Under the pieces are notes generated by a model. That model worked only from the letters and a program-made list of their open reading frames with translations. It searched no databases and was not told the origin of the DNA. A stretch of 64,000 bases of DNA from Imtechella halotolerans (GTDB lineage: Bacteria; Bacteroidota; Bacteroidia; Flavobacteriales; Flavobacteriaceae). Shown here piece after piece: positions 26,665 through 35,608 of the stretch; positions within the stretch are counted from its first letter, which is position 1; every line of letters starts with the position of its first letter. The DNA is taken from positions 1,175,001-1,239,000 of the forward strand of contig NZ_CP117969.2 in assembly GCF_028743515.2 (NCBI RefSeq), in the 5' to 3' direction. Made by a program: the position numbers and the translations under genes.

Positions 26665-28539
26665 CTATTTAAGTATAAGTCGATGCAATGCTACTTTACT
26701 TTTAATACTTCCGAAAGCCACAACAGCCTGATTGGATAAAACCTGAACTACCGTTCCAACAGCATTTTGACCTTGAATGGATACACGGTCTCCAATTTTT
26801 ATAGCTATCTTTTCATCTACGGTTATTTCATTAGCTGTCAAAGTGGTATCCTCATTTTGTGAATTCCAATTCTCCAGCTTTTCTAAATCACTATGTAGTT
26901 CTTTACTTTTAGTTTCCCAAAACAATTTATCCTTAGCTATTGATTGTAAAAAACGATCCATATGCATGAAATCTTCTCCTATTTTTTTCGAAGCTTCAGA
27001 AATAATTGTTTCGGACAGACCAATACGTCTTGCCACTTCAATAGCAAATGAACTCCCTGGGGTTCCTATTAGTAATTTATACATGGGACGATTATTTTCA
27101 GAATCATACAACATGGCTCCATTAATAATTCCATCAGTATTAAAAGCAAAATACTTAAGATTTTGAAAGTGTGTAGTTATTAAACCAAAACTCTTCTTAC
27201 TGTTGAATCTTTCTAGTAAGGTCTCAGCAATTGCTCCACCAATTTGAGGTTCTGTACCTCCACCAAATTCATCTATCAATAATAAAGTTTCACTATCATT
27301 ATTTTCGACAAAAAACTTCATATTTGTCAGATGTGCTGTATAGGTACTCAGACTATTGATAAGACTTTGACCATCGCCAATATCCATAAATATATGTCTG
27401 AAAATACCAGCTTTGGAATTTTCCCTTACAGGAATAAGTAGACCACATTGTAGCATATATTGTAAAAGTGCTACTGTTTTTAGGCAAAGAGATTTTCCCC
27501 CTGCATTAACCCCAGAAACTATTAAAATTCTATCCTCATTGGTAAGTCTAATATCCAAAGGTTGTGCTTCCTTATTTTCTTGTCTAAGTGTTATGTCTAG
27601 TAAGGGATGTTTAGCATGCAGCCATTGTATATTTTGTTTATTTTCAAATTCAGGCATCACACCATTTATACGTATAGCGAACAATGCCTTTGCTCGAATA
27701 AAATCAATGGATCCCATAAAACTATAGCAACCTAAAATAGCTTTAATATCAGGTCTTAAAAATTGTGTAAATTCAATAAGGATCCGAGCCATTTCCTTAC
27801 GCTCCTCATTTTCTAAATCACGTAATCTGTTTGTGGCCTCCACAACAGCCTCAGGTTCTATGAAGAACGTTTTACCACTTCCTGAACTGTCACGAACAAC
27901 TCCTTTTATTTTACGCTTATTTGCTGCAGTTACCGGAATTAAATAATGTGAACCTCGCATATCAGCCTGCACATCCCTTCCTATAAAACCCTGATCTTGT
28001 GCGTTTCTTATTGCAGCTTGCATACTTCTAGTGACGTCCTTGCTTGCTTCTGCTTTTTGTCTTCGAATATTTAAAAGTAATTTCGAGGCATTATCTTTAA
28101 TCTGGCCTGAAGTATCTAGTATTCCAATAGCCTTCTCTATTAAAGTCGGAAACAGTTGTACTTCACTTGCTAATTTATTAAGTTCTAAGTAGTGATCATT
28201 TCTATTTAGAAAATCAACAATGGACACAATCGTACTTAAGGAATCCGCTAAAAATGGTATTTCCTTCTCAGAAAGCCAAGCTGTAGGTTCCCTTTCAATG
28301 TCCTTTAGGGCAGATCGTATATCTAAAAAATGACAGATTGGAAATTCTTCCTTTTGCTGAATGATTTGTACAAACTCATGAGTTTGCAACAACATAGTTT
28401 TAATAGTTTCGTAAGAAGTTGAAAATTGCATGGCAACTACCTTTTCTTCTCCAAGAGGGCTTAAGCATTTCTCCTTTATAAAGGAGCGTATTACTTCAAA
28501 ATTTATCTTTTCTTCAAAATTTTCAGGATAAATATTCAT
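26665..28539 (-). CDS. MutS2-like ATPase lacking the C-terminal Smr nuclease domain
   Basis: A 624-residue MutS-superfamily protein. The core/clamp helices come first, then the MutS ATPase with Walker A VSGVNAGGKSLCLKT (about residues 341-355), FMDIGDGQSL, Walker B LLLIDEFGGGTEP and the H-loop LITTHFQNLKYF. The C-terminus has a KOW-like segment (GDRVSIQGQNAVGTVVQVL) and stops there. Full MutS2 proteins extend about another 80-100 residues with an Smr nuclease domain, which is missing. MutS2 acts on recombination intermediates or, in Bacillus, on collided ribosomes. No frameshift is evident, so the short form is probably natural, perhaps a second paralogue. Confidence 0.9.
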   Translation of the reverse strand: MNIYPENFEEKINFEVIRSFIKEKCLSPLGEEKVVAMQFSTSYETIKTMLLQTHEFVQIIQQKEEFPICHFLDIRSALKDIEREPTAWLSEKEIPFLADSLSTIVSIVDFLNRNDHYLELNKLASEVQLFPTLIEKAIGILDTSGQIKDNASKLLLNIRRQKAEASKDVTRSMQAAIRNAQDQGFIGRDVQADMRGSHYLIPVTAANKRKIKGVVRDSSGSGKTFFIEPEAVVEATNRLRDLENEERKEMARILIEFTQFLRPDIKAILGCYSFMGSIDFIRAKALFAIRINGVMPEFENKQNIQWLHAKHPLLDITLRQENKEAQPLDIRLTNEDRILIVSGVNAGGKSLCLKTVALLQYMLQCGLLIPVRENSKAGIFRHIFMDIGDGQSLINSLSTYTAHLTNMKFFVENNDSETLLLIDEFGGGTEPQIGGAIAETLLERFNSKKSFGLITTHFQNLKYFAFNTDGIINGAMLYDSENNRPMYKLLIGTPGSSFAIEVARRIGLSETIISEASKKIGEDFMHMDRFLQSIAKDKLFWETKSKELHSDLEKLENWNSQNEDTTLTANEITVDEKIAIKIGDRVSIQGQNAVGTVVQVLSNQAVVAFGSIKSKVALHRLILK

Positions 28540-29046
28540 TTCAATAAGATATTGCGGCTAATCCAAAAAACAAGAATAGCTGGATCAACCTTTGTTAAAA
28601 AATGGTTAGTTTATTGAAACTCCATACCACAAACAAGAACTCTATGCGTCATACAAAGGCAAGAACCTTATTGCATAGTACCAGGCCGCTCAAATTAAAG
28701 AGCAACAAATTGCGATATGGTATTTATACGGAAAGAAAAAACATATTTACGTCTATGGTGCAAAAATAATAAAATTAAAATTACGCCCTACAAGAATCAT
28801 ATCACAAATATTGAAGAAATTACACCTTAACAACCTTAGACTAATTTCAACATGTTAAGATGCTCCAAAAGCTATTTTATAGAGATTTAAATTACACCTG
28901 ATAATAGGAACACACCAATTAGCAATCAAGTTATTGATTACTAATACAATAAGTAAAAGCCGAGCACAATTGCTTAGGCTTTTACTTATTGATCTCATTT
29001 ACCGTTCTTTGGATAGTAAAACAGTAAATCTTATTCAATGGCTAAA
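28540..29046. other. Intergenic region between mutS2-like and greA-like genes
   Basis: About 500 bp. It carries the greA-like terminator at its right end. A 41-codon frame at 28643-28768 (beginning MRHTKARTLLHSTRP) has no homology that I can recognise and is more likely a relic or chance frame. Nothing else convincing is seen. Confidence 0.5.
28948..28990 (-). terminator. Terminator of the GreA/GreB-like gene
   Basis: AATAAGTAAAAGCC (28948-28961) and GGCTTTTACTTATT (28977-28990) form a perfect 14-bp stem, with an inner AGCA/TGCT pair closing a 4-nt loop. It lies 57 bp past the stop codon of the minus-strand gene, and the exit arm is T-rich. Confidence 0.8.
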
Positions 29047-29424
29047 CTATTCGAAAACCTCCACTTTTAGTATTTCAATTTTCTTTTCTCCAGTTTTAAA
29101 TGGCCACTCAATTATATCTCCTACACTATATCCCACAGTTGCTAATGCCATATCAGAAAGAATTGAGTGCTTATTCTTTTTAAGTTTAACTCTGGTGGTA
29201 GGTACAAAAATGTATTCCTTCTCCTGATTAGTAGAATGGTCCAAAATCGTTACCTTTCTATTTACAGTAACTGTTTCCTCCGGAAGTTCCTTTCTCCTAA
29301 CTTGTACAGCATTTTTGAGTTCTTCTGCTAATCTATCTTCTTCTGCTTGAGTTACCTTTTTTCTTCGGATATGATCTTTAATTACATCATATATGCCAGT
29401 AGTTACAATTATATTTTTAGTCAT
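29047..29424 (-). CDS. GreA/GreB-family protein, short form
   Basis: A 125-residue protein whose C-terminal part has the Gre-factor FKBP-like fold: SDMALATVGYSVGDIIEWP is close to the family consensus 'SPLGRALLGKKVGD' region, and the last strand is KKIEILKVEVFE. The N-terminal 45 residues are helical but too short for the full coiled-coil of GreA. It may bind RNA polymerase in the manner of Rnk or the short Gre-like proteins and need not stimulate RNA cleavage. An inverted repeat lies 47-78 bp upstream of the start. Confidence 0.8.
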   Translation of the reverse strand: MTKNIIVTTGIYDVIKDHIRRKKVTQAEEDRLAEELKNAVQVRRKELPEETVTVNRKVTILDHSTNQEKEYIFVPTTRVKLKKNKHSILSDMALATVGYSVGDIIEWPFKTGEKKIEILKVEVFE

Positions 29425-29758
29425 GATACTTTTTCTTTAAAAAATGAATGATACATAAATACAAAACAGCTTGACAATTACCATATTAAATGGTACCGTC
29501 AACTATTTTGTCTAAACAAAAACAAAAATGATCCCTGCCGTATAAACTGGGCAGGGCTTAGGAAATAAACTCTTTTGAGTTTTTTAGAAACATATCATCA
29601 TGAAGATAACGCAAAGAAGCAGAGAGCTTATGCGCAAAATTCTTTTTAAATGCAATTATCTGAATCATTATCATGTATATTGCGGCTTGCAAAAATACTG
29701 CTTATTTGTGTAAAATCAAAGATTCACAGTCTCAAACATTAAACTCTAATAGAACCAA
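29425..29758. other. Divergent intergenic region between greA-like and GT39 genes
   Basis: About 330 bp. It contains the nested inverted repeat at 29471-29502 and a separate hairpin CCCTGCC (29533-29539) / GGCAGGG (29550-29556) with a 10-nt loop and no T-run. No gene was found. Confidence 0.5.
29471..29502. promoter_or_regulatory. Nested inverted repeat upstream of the greA-like gene
   Basis: TTGAC (29471-29475) pairs with GTCAA (29498-29502), and inside it TACCAT (29479-29484) pairs with ATGGTA (29490-29495) around ATTAA. The 32-bp dyad is either a regulator site or, in the transcript, a 5' leader stem. Confidence 0.45.
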
Positions 29759-31297
29759 ATGGGCTTTTCAAAAAAGAATAAAGAATTACTGATTTTAATG
29801 GCACTCATACTATTAAAATTCACCATGCAGCAATTTCTAATTGATCCAATTTATGAATTGCATCGTGATGAATTCCTTTATTTGGATCAGGCAAACCACA
29901 TAGCCATGGGTTATAGCTCAGTGCCCCCTCTTACCTCTTGGATTTCTTATATCATATATCTACTTGGAAACAGTGTGTTTTGGATTAAGTTCTTTCCTGC
30001 TTTGTTTGGTGCTTTAACAATAGTAATTGTATGGAAAACAGTGAAAGAACTTAATGGTGCAATGTATGCTAAGATCTTAGCATCAACTTGTGTCTTATTT
30101 TCATCATTACTTAGATTAAATACTCTTTATCAACCCAATTCCTTTGATGTACTTGCTTGGACCATGACATTTTTTTATTTCATCAAATACGTTAATAGCA
30201 ATGAAAAAAAGTGGATTTATTGTGCTGCTATTTCTTTTGGTATTGGTTTTTTAAATAAATACAACATCGTTTTTTTAGCATTAGGCCTAATCATGGCACT
30301 ATTAATTTCAAATAGTAGAAGCCTCTTCTTAAAAAGAGAAATCTTAATTTCCATAGGTATCGTACTCCTTATAATAGCTCCTAATGTATTATGGCAATAT
30401 AACAATGGCTTTCCTGTAATAAATCACATGCAGGAATTAGCAGACACACAACTAGTCAATGTTCAAAGAATGTCATTTTTGAAAAATCAGTTTTTTTTCT
30501 TTTTAGGTGCAGTATTCGTCATACCATTTGCTTTATATGGCCTCCTTTTTTCAACACAATTAAAGAAGTTTCATTTTTTATTTTGGTCATTTATTTTTAC
30601 TCTGACGTTATTTACCTATTTGAAAGCTAAAGATTACTATGCCATTGGATTATATCCTATTTACATTGCCATTGGCTCAGTATATATTTCTCGTATTATG
30701 AATCATAAAGTAGGTTATATAATTAAACCCATCCTATTAATAATGCCTGTTTTGGCCACTTTTCTAAGCTTTGATATTGCATTTCCTAATAAAAGACCTG
30801 AGTATATAATTAAACATCAAGATACCTATAGAGATCTTGGGCTACTTCGATGGGAAGATGGGAAAGACCATGAGATTCCTCAAGATTATGCAGATATGTT
30901 GGGTTGGAAAGAATTAGCTTCTAAGGTTAAACTTGCTATGCAAAAAATTGATAGCCCCGAAAGTACTTTGGTGCTTTGCGACAACTATGGTCAAGCTGGG
31001 GCCATAAACTTTTATAGCAATGGAGCTATAAAAGCTGTATCATTTGATGCTGATTACCTAAATTGGTTTGATCTTCGAATACAGTATACCAATCTTATTC
31101 GTGTTAAAAACAGAGATGAACGAGGGACAGAATTTATTGAAACAAGCCCCTATTTTGAATCTTCCTCCATTATGGATTCTATTACCAATAAATACGCGCG
31201 GGAATTCGGAACGACCATCTTTATATTTGAAGGCTCTAAAGTTGATATCAATAAAAGAATTCAGGAAGAATTACATGAAAAAAATAATGAAAACTAA
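29759..31297 (+). CDS. GT39-type (ArnT/PMT-like) membrane glycosyltransferase
   Basis: A 512-residue inner-membrane protein with about ten helices in the first 330 residues and a C-terminal soluble part. The first periplasmic loop has LHRDEFLYLDQANHIAMGYSS, which carries the acidic pair (DE) expected for lipid-phosphate-sugar-dependent glycosyltransferases of the PMT_2/ArnT clan, and VPPLTSW follows. It probably transfers a sugar from a polyprenyl-phosphate donor to a lipid or glycan on the periplasmic face. The acceptor is unknown. It is alone in its transcription unit. Confidence 0.87.
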   Translation: MGFSKKNKELLILMALILLKFTMQQFLIDPIYELHRDEFLYLDQANHIAMGYSSVPPLTSWISYIIYLLGNSVFWIKFFPALFGALTIVIVWKTVKELNGAMYAKILASTCVLFSSLLRLNTLYQPNSFDVLAWTMTFFYFIKYVNSNEKKWIYCAAISFGIGFLNKYNIVFLALGLIMALLISNSRSLFLKREILISIGIVLLIIAPNVLWQYNNGFPVINHMQELADTQLVNVQRMSFLKNQFFFFLGAVFVIPFALYGLLFSTQLKKFHFLFWSFIFTLTLFTYLKAKDYYAIGLYPIYIAIGSVYISRIMNHKVGYIIKPILLIMPVLATFLSFDIAFPNKRPEYIIKHQDTYRDLGLLRWEDGKDHEIPQDYADMLGWKELASKVKLAMQKIDSPESTLVLCDNYGQAGAINFYSNGAIKAVSFDADYLNWFDLRIQYTNLIRVKNRDERGTEFIETSPYFESSSIMDSITNKYAREFGTTIFIFEGSKVDINKRIQEELHEKNNEN

Positions 31298-31724
31298 TTA
31301 CTATTTAACTTGAACTAAATCATATTTAACCAAGTAAAAACAAGTTAAAAATTAGGTGTTACCAATGAGTAAGAGCTTGGTATATTTGATTAATTTCCCC
31401 TAGAGTCACTAACTGTTTACCCCTTTAGTTTTATAATTTTTAATACTTAGACATAACAATACCATTGCAAAAAGAGTACAGATTGATTTTAGTTATGCCG
31501 TCCCATTAACTTCCTAAAATGTTCTATATTTCTAACAAATAATTGGTAAAATGTCCACCGCCAGAAAAAATAAATTTAAAATAAAAATGAAATTTTTAAC
31601 AATTGTATTTATAAAAATGGCTGCAATAGTAGTGAGTATACATCCTATCCTGAACTAGTTATTTGTTTCAATTCACTGTATACAATAGTGTTTTGCAAAT
31701 ACAACGGTAATTATCTCCTTCAAT

Positions 31725-31758
31725 ACGAATTTAAAGCCTTCTGAAACGAATTTAAAGC
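31725..31758 (+). repeat. Perfect 13-bp direct repeat with 21-bp period
   Basis: ACGAATTTAAAGC occurs at 31725-31737 and 31746-31758, two helical turns apart, about 50-80 bp upstream of the predicted -7 box of the following gene. The spacing is like binding sites of LytTR-type regulators, one of which is encoded at 42013. Confidence 0.6.
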
Positions 31759-31806
31759 TTTTTCATACACATTGATATTGGAATGATAGTAGTTAAGTAA
31801 TTTTCA

Positions 31807-31814
31807 TATTCTTG
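31807..31814 (+). promoter_or_regulatory. Candidate -7 box of the DUF5694 gene
   Basis: TATTCTTG fits seven of eight positions of TAnnTTTG; ATG 31838 follows after 23 bp. Confidence 0.4.
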
Positions 31815-31837
31815 TATTAAAGAAAAATACAAAGACT

Positions 31838-32626
31838 ATGCGACAATATCATCTGATAATGATATTCATTCTTTTTTTGTCTATTTCATATGGCCAAAAA
31901 ATCAAAGTCCTTAACGTAGGGACTTTTCATATGGCCGGTACCACAGATGCTAGAAAGGTGGAATTTGACGTAAATGATAAAAACAGAATAGAAGAAACCA
32001 ATGAAATTGCTAGAATGCTTGCCCAATTTAAGCCCACAGTAATTTGTGTTGAGGTTGTTCCTTCGGAGAATGAAGGCATTAATTTGGATTATTCAAAATT
32101 TATAACCGACCCTAATCACAAGGCTAATTACAAAGGAGAAATTGAACTTATTGCCTATCAGGTTGGTAAACTTGCTGGTGTAAAAAGAATTTACGGTATA
32201 GATGAACAGGCTACGGCTTCCTATAATTATTTTATATGGAAGGAACTCCAGGACCAAGTGGATAGCCTCACTTCCATAAACTATATGAAAGCCGCATTTA
32301 AAGGTTTTGATGAGGTAGATGAATTACCTTCAACCATTTCTAAGATCAAACTTATGAACACAAAGGAATACTGGGAGGCATCTATCAATGTCAATGCCGA
32401 CATACTGACACATAATGCCACTCAAGGAAACTTTGAAGGTGCAGATGAAGCAGCAAAATTTTACAGAAGAAATTTAAGGATCTATTCTAATCTAAACCAG
32501 ATTCCGCTAAGTGAGAATGATAGGGTCTTTATTCTTATGGGCGCCACACACACTGCATTTTTAAATGAATTTATAAAGAGAAGCCCAAAATATGAGTTGA
32601 TAGATCTAACAGATTATCTAAAATAG
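31838..32626 (+). CDS. Exported DUF5694/TraB-like protein
   Basis: A 262-residue protein with a signal peptide ending at YGQ (residue 20). The motifs VLNVGTFHMAG at the N-terminus, PTVICVEVVPSE in the middle and ILMGATHTAFL near the C-terminus match the DUF5694 family, related to the TraB/PrgY-TIKI-ChaN fold in which His/Glu clusters (GxxH ... E ... GxxH) bind metal and may support peptidase or heme chemistry. Activity is not known for this group. It opens the run of exported proteins and is followed by a lipoprotein gene after 17 bp. Confidence 0.82.
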   Translation: MRQYHLIMIFILFLSISYGQKIKVLNVGTFHMAGTTDARKVEFDVNDKNRIEETNEIARMLAQFKPTVICVEVVPSENEGINLDYSKFITDPNHKANYKGEIELIAYQVGKLAGVKRIYGIDEQATASYNYFIWKELQDQVDSLTSINYMKAAFKGFDEVDELPSTISKIKLMNTKEYWEASINVNADILTHNATQGNFEGADEAAKFYRRNLRIYSNLNQIPLSENDRVFILMGATHTAFLNEFIKRSPKYELIDLTDYLK

Positions 32627-32630
32627 TATC

Positions 32631-32643
32631 TAGCCCCCTAAAC
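32631..32643 (+). repeat. Direct repeat, left copy
   Basis: TAGCCCCCTAAAC, directly before the lipoprotein start at 32644; an identical copy lies exactly 540 bp downstream. A C-rich 13-mer repeated in such A+T-rich DNA is unlikely by chance. Confidence 0.55.
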
Positions 32644-33192
32644 ATGAACATTTTAGATATGATCAAAAATATCCTTTTTATAGTAGTACTAATTCTCTTG
32701 AATTCTTGTGGATCAGGGCTTAGAGTAAGTCAAAGCCAGCTGAAACCCATTGAGAATGATTTCACCAAATCTTTTAGTAACCACTCTTTCAAAACAAGTA
32801 AATCGACAGTAAGTTCTAAAACAAGTCCTAAACTTTTGGAATTATTTGGCATTCCAGAAAGTGAAGCCGAACTGGTTTCTGTACTATTTAGAAATGATAG
32901 TCTCGAACTTGGTTATACTGATAAATCTGTTTTAAAAACGGTGTCCTTTCCAGTGAAACAAAAAAGCAAAGGGTATCTTGAAATTTTATCGGTAACTAAA
33001 AAAATTCAAATTCCACCCTTCCTCCCATTTCTTTACAGTAATGTTGATTTTAATAGATTACGAATTGGTATTACAAATAACGACGAATTGATTATAGACC
33101 ATAAATGGGAAAAATCAGGTAGTGTTTTCATATTTATGGGTGGTGGAGGTGGACGTACACAGTACTTTTTTAGCCCCCTAAACGATAACTAA
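32644..33192 (+). CDS. Lipoprotein of unknown function
   Basis: A 182-residue protein with a hydrophobic leader and lipobox LNSC (cysteine 22 from this start, 17 from the alternative ATG 32659, which may be the real start). The mature part has a soluble alpha/beta look (LFGIPESEAELVSVLFRND) and a glycine-rich patch FMGGGGGRTQY near the C-terminus. I recognise no family. It follows the DUF5694 gene by 17 bp and is flanked by the 13-bp direct repeats, the second of which is inside its 3' end. Confidence 0.65.
   Translation: MNILDMIKNILFIVVLILLNSCGSGLRVSQSQLKPIENDFTKSFSNHSFKTSKSTVSSKTSPKLLELFGIPESEAELVSVLFRNDSLELGYTDKSVLKTVSFPVKQKSKGYLEILSVTKKIQIPPFLPFLYSNVDFNRLRIGITNNDELIIDHKWEKSGSVFIFMGGGGGRTQYFFSPLNDN
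33171..33183 (+). repeat. Direct repeat, right copy
   Basis: Second TAGCCCCCTAAAC, here encoding the C-terminal SPLN of the lipoprotein. Together with the left copy it brackets almost the entire gene. Confidence 0.55.
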
Positions 33193-33399
33193 ATAGTCTA
33201 TATTATGAGTCATCTTCCTAATTTCATAACTGTCGATTTTAAGTTCCAATTCTGAAATTGAAATCCAGAAAGAAATCAAACTCCTTGTGGAAAAAAGAAG
33301 AGCATGAACTTTACTAATTTGGATACGCATTAAATATGTCCTCATTGGAAGCTTTGGTTAATGATATGGTTGAATCTAGTACAATATATAACTCAATAG

Positions 33400-33693
33400 A
33401 TGAATAATATTATGATTAATGTAGGCATTGTTTCAAGACTCGTATTTCTTTTGTTGCCTTTGGTTGGCATTACGCTTTGGTTTATCTACGACGGCGGTAT
33501 AGGCTTTGGCTGGAATCTTATCTGGTATTGGATAAGTATCATTGGATTTCTATTGCTTTATCAGCTAGCATTACTACTAAACCTAATGCTACAACACAAA
33601 AAAAAAGGGTTCTCTAAAGAAAATAAAATTTTTATAATAATAGGCTTGATCTTATTATTTCTGGCCATTGTGATTTTTTCTAACAAATTATAA
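33400..33693 (+). CDS. Small membrane protein, function unknown
   Basis: A 97-residue protein with three predicted membrane helices (about residues 8-28, 37-63 and 76-94), separated by a glycine-rich loop DGGIGFGWN and a lysine-rich loop HKKKGFSKENK that points to the cytoplasm by the positive-inside rule. No family recognised. A short stretch just upstream (33205-33399) has small broken frames and may be the remains of another gene. Confidence 0.6.
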   Translation: MNNIMINVGIVSRLVFLLLPLVGITLWFIYDGGIGFGWNLIWYWISIIGFLLLYQLALLLNLMLQHKKKGFSKENKIFIIIGLILLFLAIVIFSNKL

Positions 33694-33743
33694 ATCAGTT
33701 ATGTAATTTAAAAACGTAACTAAAAAACAAAACAACAAGCACT

Positions 33744-34352
33744 ATGAAGTATTTATTATTAATTGGGTTTCTTTTTTTTGGAAACACTGCATTTAGTCAA
33801 ACAATGAAGGTTATTAATGCCGATGACATGTCTGATACTGATCTCGAAAATATTGATGAAATAGTAGACAAGGATGGTTGGGTAAATATCATCTTTGAAG
33901 GAGAAAACTCCATTCGTAATTTTTCCAACAAAGAGTACATTCTAACCATATTAATGAATTGCTCAGACAACACTTATTTGCCCAAATTTTTGATTGAATA
34001 TTCTAAACATTATGAGGATGGATCCTATGCCTATATTGATTTTGTGATTTCAGTCAGTAACAAGTTTACAAAAACTAATTTTCAAATCGATGAACAAGAT
34101 TTCGGAGATCCTTTTTCTGAATTTGAAAAAGAAAGTTTCATGGTATTTCATCAAGCACTAAAATCAGGCAAGCTGCTTACCATCTCCTTCTATGATACAG
34201 CACTAAATCCCGAGACCGGTGACCATGAGCTTTCCTTAAACCGTTCCTTAGATTTTAAATTGGCAAATGGTGAATTTTTGGATATTCCTGTTGATTGTAA
34301 TGTGTTCAACCCATCAGAATCACCCATTGAAGAAGCAGTAGATGATTATTAA
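33744..34352 (+). CDS. Exported protein of unknown function
   Basis: A 202-residue protein with a clear signal peptide ending at AFSQ (residue 19). The mature part is acidic (many Asp/Glu, e.g. ADDMSDTDLENIDEIVD) and probably folds as a beta-rich domain. No catalytic motif or family recognised. It lies in series with its neighbours, 35 bp ahead of the SH3-protein gene. Confidence 0.65.
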   Translation: MKYLLLIGFLFFGNTAFSQTMKVINADDMSDTDLENIDEIVDKDGWVNIIFEGENSIRNFSNKEYILTILMNCSDNTYLPKFLIEYSKHYEDGSYAYIDFVISVSNKFTKTNFQIDEQDFGDPFSEFEKESFMVFHQALKSGKLLTISFYDTALNPETGDHELSLNRSLDFKLANGEFLDIPVDCNVFNPSESPIEEAVDDY

Positions 34353-34387
34353 AATAATATAAACCAAGCTCTCAACTATCATATGAT

Positions 34388-35599
34388 ATGAAGAATACGC
34401 TTTTATTTCTAATGGCATTTACTTACCTCTCCTTCTGTGGATATGGACAGCAATGGAAGGCGGCTTACAATACCCAATGGTGCTATCTTTATAAATCGGC
34501 AGACATTCATTCTGAACAGTTGGGAGTACTCGCTAATCAGGCCTCCTTAATGGTAATAGATGCCGTTAAGGACTTTTATAAAGTACAGGTTAGTAACGGA
34601 GATATTGGATATATCCTACATCAAGAGCTGAGGAGCTCTAAAATTGGGACTACGGATAACAATGAACCAATTCACTATTTTAATAGAGGTATACACGGTA
34701 CACAAGCTCCACATCGTTTTGTTAATGTGTCCCGTTTAAGTACAAGGTCAAAACCCAATATTCAAAGCCCTATAGTGAAGGTACTTCCTATAAATGAAAT
34801 AATATTCCTGGACTACGTACCCCTTTATAATGACGGTTGGGTCTACATTGGAGATCATTTTCATGAAAAACCAGAATACATACAATACAAATACCTCGGT
34901 GAACAACTCACCTTTAATACAGTACTGGAGCAGTATCGAAAAGCTGCCAATTCATCTATCAAAGAGCAAAAGAATATTGTAGAAAGGTTGGTAGAAATTG
35001 GCTGGAAAGACAAACCTGCTAATACCTTAAAAGCATTACAAATGTTGCGGAATTTCCATCTTGAAAATGGTTCCATGTCTCAAATTCCTACAATCGACTT
35101 TGATTTGTTTCTAGCAGAGCACAGACTGAATCCTTTGTCCTGGGAAGACAAGGATGCCTTTATCCGAAAAAGCGATATGCACATTATGATTAAAGGCCAA
35201 AAACTGTACAATGACAAAATCACCGAACAACAAGCTATACTTTCAGGAGCGGTGAAAAATACTTTTATGTCTGACATGCTGGAATGTGGGTTCCTGCCAG
35301 ATTTCACCTACTTCTCCAAGGATTTGTTGATTGCTTTTGCGGAATATGAAAATGGAGATATAAATGGGATAATCTACAAAATGAACTTTAATGAGGACCA
35401 AGCAATTATTATGGGTGGCCATAAGATTGATCATCAATACAGTGAAAAAGACTTTATTAGGGCTTTCGGTAAAATAATCGATATCGATTGGACCGCAGCA
35501 CCTCATTGCTATACCATCCCTAATGGGGATACTGGTTTGTACATTTTTACATTTAAAAACGGCTTTGCCCATGCCTGCGAAATGATTGAACTCTGTTAA
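34388..35599 (+). CDS. Exported protein with two SH3-like domains
   Basis: A 403-residue protein with a signal peptide ending near GYGQ (residue 21). The first bacterial SH3-like unit spans about residues 25-75 (WCYLYKSADIHSEQLGVLANQASLMVIDAV), the second about 112-165 (VNVSRLSTRSKPNIQSPIVKVLPINE). The C-terminal 230 residues are not recognised and end in a cysteine-containing tail. Bacterial SH3 domains often bind cell-wall peptides or protein partners. A role at the envelope is inferred only from export and domains. Confidence 0.75.
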   Translation: MKNTLLFLMAFTYLSFCGYGQQWKAAYNTQWCYLYKSADIHSEQLGVLANQASLMVIDAVKDFYKVQVSNGDIGYILHQELRSSKIGTTDNNEPIHYFNRGIHGTQAPHRFVNVSRLSTRSKPNIQSPIVKVLPINEIIFLDYVPLYNDGWVYIGDHFHEKPEYIQYKYLGEQLTFNTVLEQYRKAANSSIKEQKNIVERLVEIGWKDKPANTLKALQMLRNFHLENGSMSQIPTIDFDLFLAEHRLNPLSWEDKDAFIRKSDMHIMIKGQKLYNDKITEQQAILSGAVKNTFMSDMLECGFLPDFTYFSKDLLIAFAEYENGDINGIIYKMNFNEDQAIIMGGHKIDHQYSEKDFIRAFGKIIDIDWTAAPHCYTIPNGDTGLYIFTFKNGFAHACEMIELC

Positions 35600-35608
35600 A
35601 ATATAATT

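Larger units (their letters stand above)
31298..31837. other. Long intergenic region at the left edge of the exported-protein island
   Basis: About 540 bp, strongly A+T-rich. A 23-codon frame at 31587-31658 reads like an isolated signal peptide (MKFLTIVFIKMAAIVVSIHP) and may be the relic of an exported protein gene. Near the right end are a 13-bp direct repeat and a promoter-like box. Confidence 0.5.

Noticed and set aside
28934-29227. 97-codon plus-strand frame
   Set aside because: It spans the terminator hairpin and the antisense of the GreA/GreB-like gene.
29533-29556. Riboswitch ahead of the GT39 gene
   Set aside because: Only one simple 7-bp hairpin is visible with no conserved aptamer features and no following T-run.
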